In this document: positions 62,181-64,000 of the stretch, in pieces | How the letters are laid out: every line of letters starts with the position of its first letter | How positions within the stretch are numbered: position 1 is the first letter of the stretch | Assembly: GCF_008364825.1 (NCBI RefSeq) | Contig: NZ_VTTO01000002.1 | Span: forward strand, 620,001 to 684,000 | From: Azospirillum sp. B21 | GTDB taxonomy: Bacteria; Pseudomonadota; Alphaproteobacteria; Azospirillales; Azospirillaceae | DNA: 64,000 bases | Reading direction: 5' to 3' | Notes under the pieces: model-generated | What the model was told of the DNA's origin: nothing | The model's input: only the letters and a program-made list of their open reading frames with translations | The model's database searches: none | Position numbers and translations under genes: made by a program

Positions 62181-62753
62181 TACCGCTGCATCGCGAGGTG
62201 TGTGTATTCTGCAATCGCTCAGCGGGGGAGGGTTGGCGTCAGGGCAAGTGGCGTTGACCGCCAACCCGCCGTCGGCCTGCTCCTCCGCCGCCGGTGCGTC
62301 CGCCATCACCTCCTCCTCAACCACCACCTCCTCCCGCTTCTCGTCGGGCAGCACGGCGTCGAGCAGGCGGGCGATGTCGTCGGTGGGCCGCAAGGCGCCA
62401 TAGCCGGGGGCGTTGTAGTCCCAGTCATACTCGGCGAAGCCGCGGAAGCCGGCGATGGTTGGGTCGCTGGCCCAGGCCTTGCGCAGGGCTTGGCGGCGCA
62501 GCTCTCCCGGCACGTCGCGGCGCAGGAAGCCGGTGTAGTCGCTGGCGGCGTCCAGGCTGTCGAGCGGGGGCAGGTCCGACAGGTCCGGCGCCTCCTCCGC
62601 CGCCGGAGGGGAGGGCGCGATCTCCGCCGGAACCGCGGCCGGGGCGTCGTCCATCTGCTCCGGTCCTGCCGGCGCCTCCTCCGTCCGCGTCTCGCGCTTC
62701 AGCCGCGACCAGCGGCCGAGGAAGCCTTCATCCGTGCCTGTAGGATCAGCCAT
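62151..62753 (-). CDS. DUF3306 protein
   Basis: 200-aa DUF3306 protein: GFLGRWSRLKRE at the start, an acidic Ala/Pro linker, then DLPPLDSLDAASDYTGFLR and LRRQALRKAWASDP, AEYDWDYNAPGYG, the family core. DUF3306 and DUF3305 genes usually accompany formate dehydrogenase or other molybdenum enzyme clusters. The C-terminal 15-20 residues (ending VIPSPPRGEG) are translated from the REP-like repeat, so the original stop was probably lost by repeat insertion. Overlaps the DUF3305 gene by 8 bp. Confidence 0.85.
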   Translation of the reverse strand: MADPTGTDEGFLGRWSRLKRETRTEEAPAGPEQMDDAPAAVPAEIAPSPPAAEEAPDLSDLPPLDSLDAASDYTGFLRRDVPGELRRQALRKAWASDPTIAGFRGFAEYDWDYNAPGYGALRPTDDIARLLDAVLPDEKREEVVVEEEVMADAPAAEEQADGGLAVNATCPDANPPPLSDCRIHTPRDAAVIPSPPRGEG

Positions 62754-63312
62754 GCCGAGGCTGCTCCGTCCTGCGGTGCCGGGCCAGGGCTTCGGTGTCG
62801 GCGCGGTCGCGTTTGCGCTTGTGGAAGGGGCGTTCGACATAATGCCTGGCGACGAAGCCGTCCATCCACAGCAACAGGGGGATCGGCAAGGCCATCGGCT
62901 CGATCACGTCGTCGCCGGCCTCGGCATGGGTGTCGATCTCGCCGGGGTCCACGGTGACGGCCAGCAACCGCATCCCCGGCGCCGGACCGCCCGGCCGCAG
63001 GATGACGTAGGCGCAAGGATTGCCGCCGTCGAGGTTGTGCTTGTAGTTCTCCGCCTCGGTCGGGAACAGGGCGATCTCGGCGGTGCCGGCGTAGTGGCGA
63101 GTCCAGTCCGGCCCCTCCGCCACCACGCTCCAGTCCGGCCGGTCGGGTTCGGGCGGGACCAGAAGGACCGGTTGCCAGCGCGCTTCGATCCAAGGGTTAT
63201 CGACGCGCCGCCGCTCCACCACGACGCCGACCGTCCGCCGTTCGGCGCGGTCGGGCGGGGAGGCCGGGTGAGTTGCGGGCAACGCGGACGAGGACGGGAA
63301 CTCGGTGGCCAT
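62746..63312 (-). CDS. DUF3305 protein
   Basis: 188-aa DUF3305 protein: VGVVVERRRVDNPWIEARWQP, TAEIALFPTEAENYKHNLDG and a C-terminal part VIEPMALPIPLLLWMDGFVARHYVERPF. Its constant partner DUF3306 follows directly. The pair suggests that a formate dehydrogenase or similar molybdoenzyme cluster lies beyond the right edge of the window or elsewhere. The ATG at 63312 was chosen over an open frame up to 63525, which would overlap the signal peptide of the divergent gene's promoter. Confidence 0.87.
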   Translation of the reverse strand: MATEFPSSSALPATHPASPPDRAERRTVGVVVERRRVDNPWIEARWQPVLLVPPEPDRPDWSVVAEGPDWTRHYAGTAEIALFPTEAENYKHNLDGGNPCAYVILRPGGPAPGMRLLAVTVDPGEIDTHAEAGDDVIEPMALPIPLLLWMDGFVARHYVERPFHKRKRDRADTEALARHRRTEQPRHG

Positions 63313-63420
63313 GGTCGGTGTTCCTGATGGGCTGGAGGCGGACTCCGTCCCCGCTACAACGCGCCGGCGGGCGATTGGTGCCGCCGGCTCGCCAAATGCC
63401 CCCGAACCTGAGGATGCGCC

Positions 63421-63834
63421 ATGCGCAAGTTCGCCGCCGCCCTGCTGCTGTCCGGCCTTCTCGCCGGCCTGCCGCTCGCCGCCACGGCCCAGCAACCGGC
63501 CCAGCATGAACCGGCTCAGCAGCAACCGGCCCAGCCGGTCGAGTCCGGAGCGAAGGAGACGACCGGCGACGCGCTTGCCCGCGACGGCAATGTCCAGCAG
63601 AGCCAGGACCCGCTCCCCAGCGCGCAGGGCAACAAGCCGCCCAACCCGACCAGCTCCGCCGCCACCGGAAGCGGGGAACTGCAGCAGGCGCTCGCAGACG
63701 TCCGCCGGGCGCCGCCCGACCTGAACGGCACGCCGGTCCCGCGCCCGAACCAGTGGGCCAGCGAGCCCGACCAGCCCAACGAGCCGACACGCTCGCAGAA
63801 TCCCTCCGACCTCACCAGCCAGGAAGTGAAGTAG
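63421..63834 (+). CDS. Secreted Gln/Pro-rich protein
   Basis: 137-aa exported protein. Signal peptide (about 1-23, MRKFAAALLLSGLLAGLP ... ATAQQ), then a disordered Gln/Pro/Asn-rich body (QQPAQ repeats) with a short helix (GSGELQQALADVRRA). GAGGA lies 7 bases before the ATG. No family recognised. The only plus-strand gene near the DUF3305/3306 pair. Confidence 0.75.
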   Translation: MRKFAAALLLSGLLAGLPLAATAQQPAQHEPAQQQPAQPVESGAKETTGDALARDGNVQQSQDPLPSAQGNKPPNPTSSAATGSGELQQALADVRRAPPDLNGTPVPRPNQWASEPDQPNEPTRSQNPSDLTSQEVK

Positions 63835-63856
63835 CGCCGCCTATCCCGAAACCCGC

Positions 63857-64000
63857 CTACCCCGAGACCCGGCGGGCGCGGACGCGGATCAGGCCGCTGC
63901 CCTCCGGATCGGCGCGGTCCGGCTTCAGCATGGCGTCCAGCAGCCGGGCGTCGCCGGTCCAATAGGGCACGTACCACAGGCGGTCAGGGTCCATCACCAG
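63857..64000 (-). CDS. 3' end of a minus-strand gene cut by the window edge
   Basis: 47 codons open to the edge, ending in TAG at 63859-63857. The peptide (containing DPDRLWYVPYWTGDARLL and ending IRVRARRVSG) reads like a real protein with balanced composition, but no family is recognised. Next to DUF3305/DUF3306 it could be part of the same cluster. Confidence 0.45.
   Translation of the reverse strand: MVMDPDRLWYVPYWTGDARLLDAMLKPDRADPEGSGLIRVRARRVSG

Overview
The window is GC-rich alphaproteobacterial chromosome. Gene families and order point to Azospirillum or a close Rhodospirillales relative: a cheA-cheW-cheY-cheB-cheR operon in the order of the Azospirillum Che1 cluster, chpT and ctrA nearby, fliI-fliJ next to ctrA, an RpoE/ChrR (ECF11) pair, and many Cache-type sensor kinases. 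This assignment is inference from content and order, not from a marker gene. I see no prophage, insertion sequence, CRISPR array or plasmid gene.

Layout. 0-6 kb: envelope quality control (apbC/Mrp, hflK-hflC, a Do-family periplasmic protease). 6-16 kb: mixed regulators and metabolism (LuxR-type regulator, VOC protein, GcvA-like LysR, DUF1989 protein, rpoH, NifX-like protein, a small HisKA_2 kinase with a changed N box, phytase-like lipoprotein, DMT exporter, a Cache sensor kinase). 16-27.5 kb: motility and cell cycle block (chpT, che operon, cold-shock gene, ctrA, fliI, fliJ). 27.5-38.7 kb: dnaE, lipoprotein, DMT exporter, Cache hybrid kinase, ggt and small proteins. 38.7-48.9 kb: signalling island (REC-HD-GYP protein, single REC protein, LuxR regulator, a degenerate hybrid kinase abutting a complete PAS-HK-REC-Hpt kinase, and a chemoreceptor with a C-terminal PilZ domain). 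48.9-55.8 kb: rpoE-chrR plus two operons built around cyclopropane-synthase-family lipid methyltransferase and a flavoprotein desaturase/oxidase. 56-60 kb: exbB-exbD-tonB and a PepSY membrane protein behind a Fur-like box. 60.8-64 kb: tRNA-Asn, tRNA-Asp, an SDR, a REP-like repeat and DUF3305/DUF3306 genes.

The strongest new signal is the RpoE-ChrR region. The same promoter architecture, TGATCC-N16-CGTA, occurs three times: before rpoE-chrR, before the divergent flavoprotein-DUF1365-CFA-DUF3833 operon, and before the facing SDR-NTF2 operon. The two operons converge and overlap at their 3' ends. The set looks like a complete singlet-oxygen-induced membrane lipid modification unit, probably related to furan fatty acid synthesis in Rhodobacter, with DUF3833, SDR and NTF2-like partners of unknown role. 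A second notable item is the kinase-like protein at 41.5-43.2 kb, which keeps its phospho-acceptor histidine box but seems to have lost ATP binding and the receiver aspartate.
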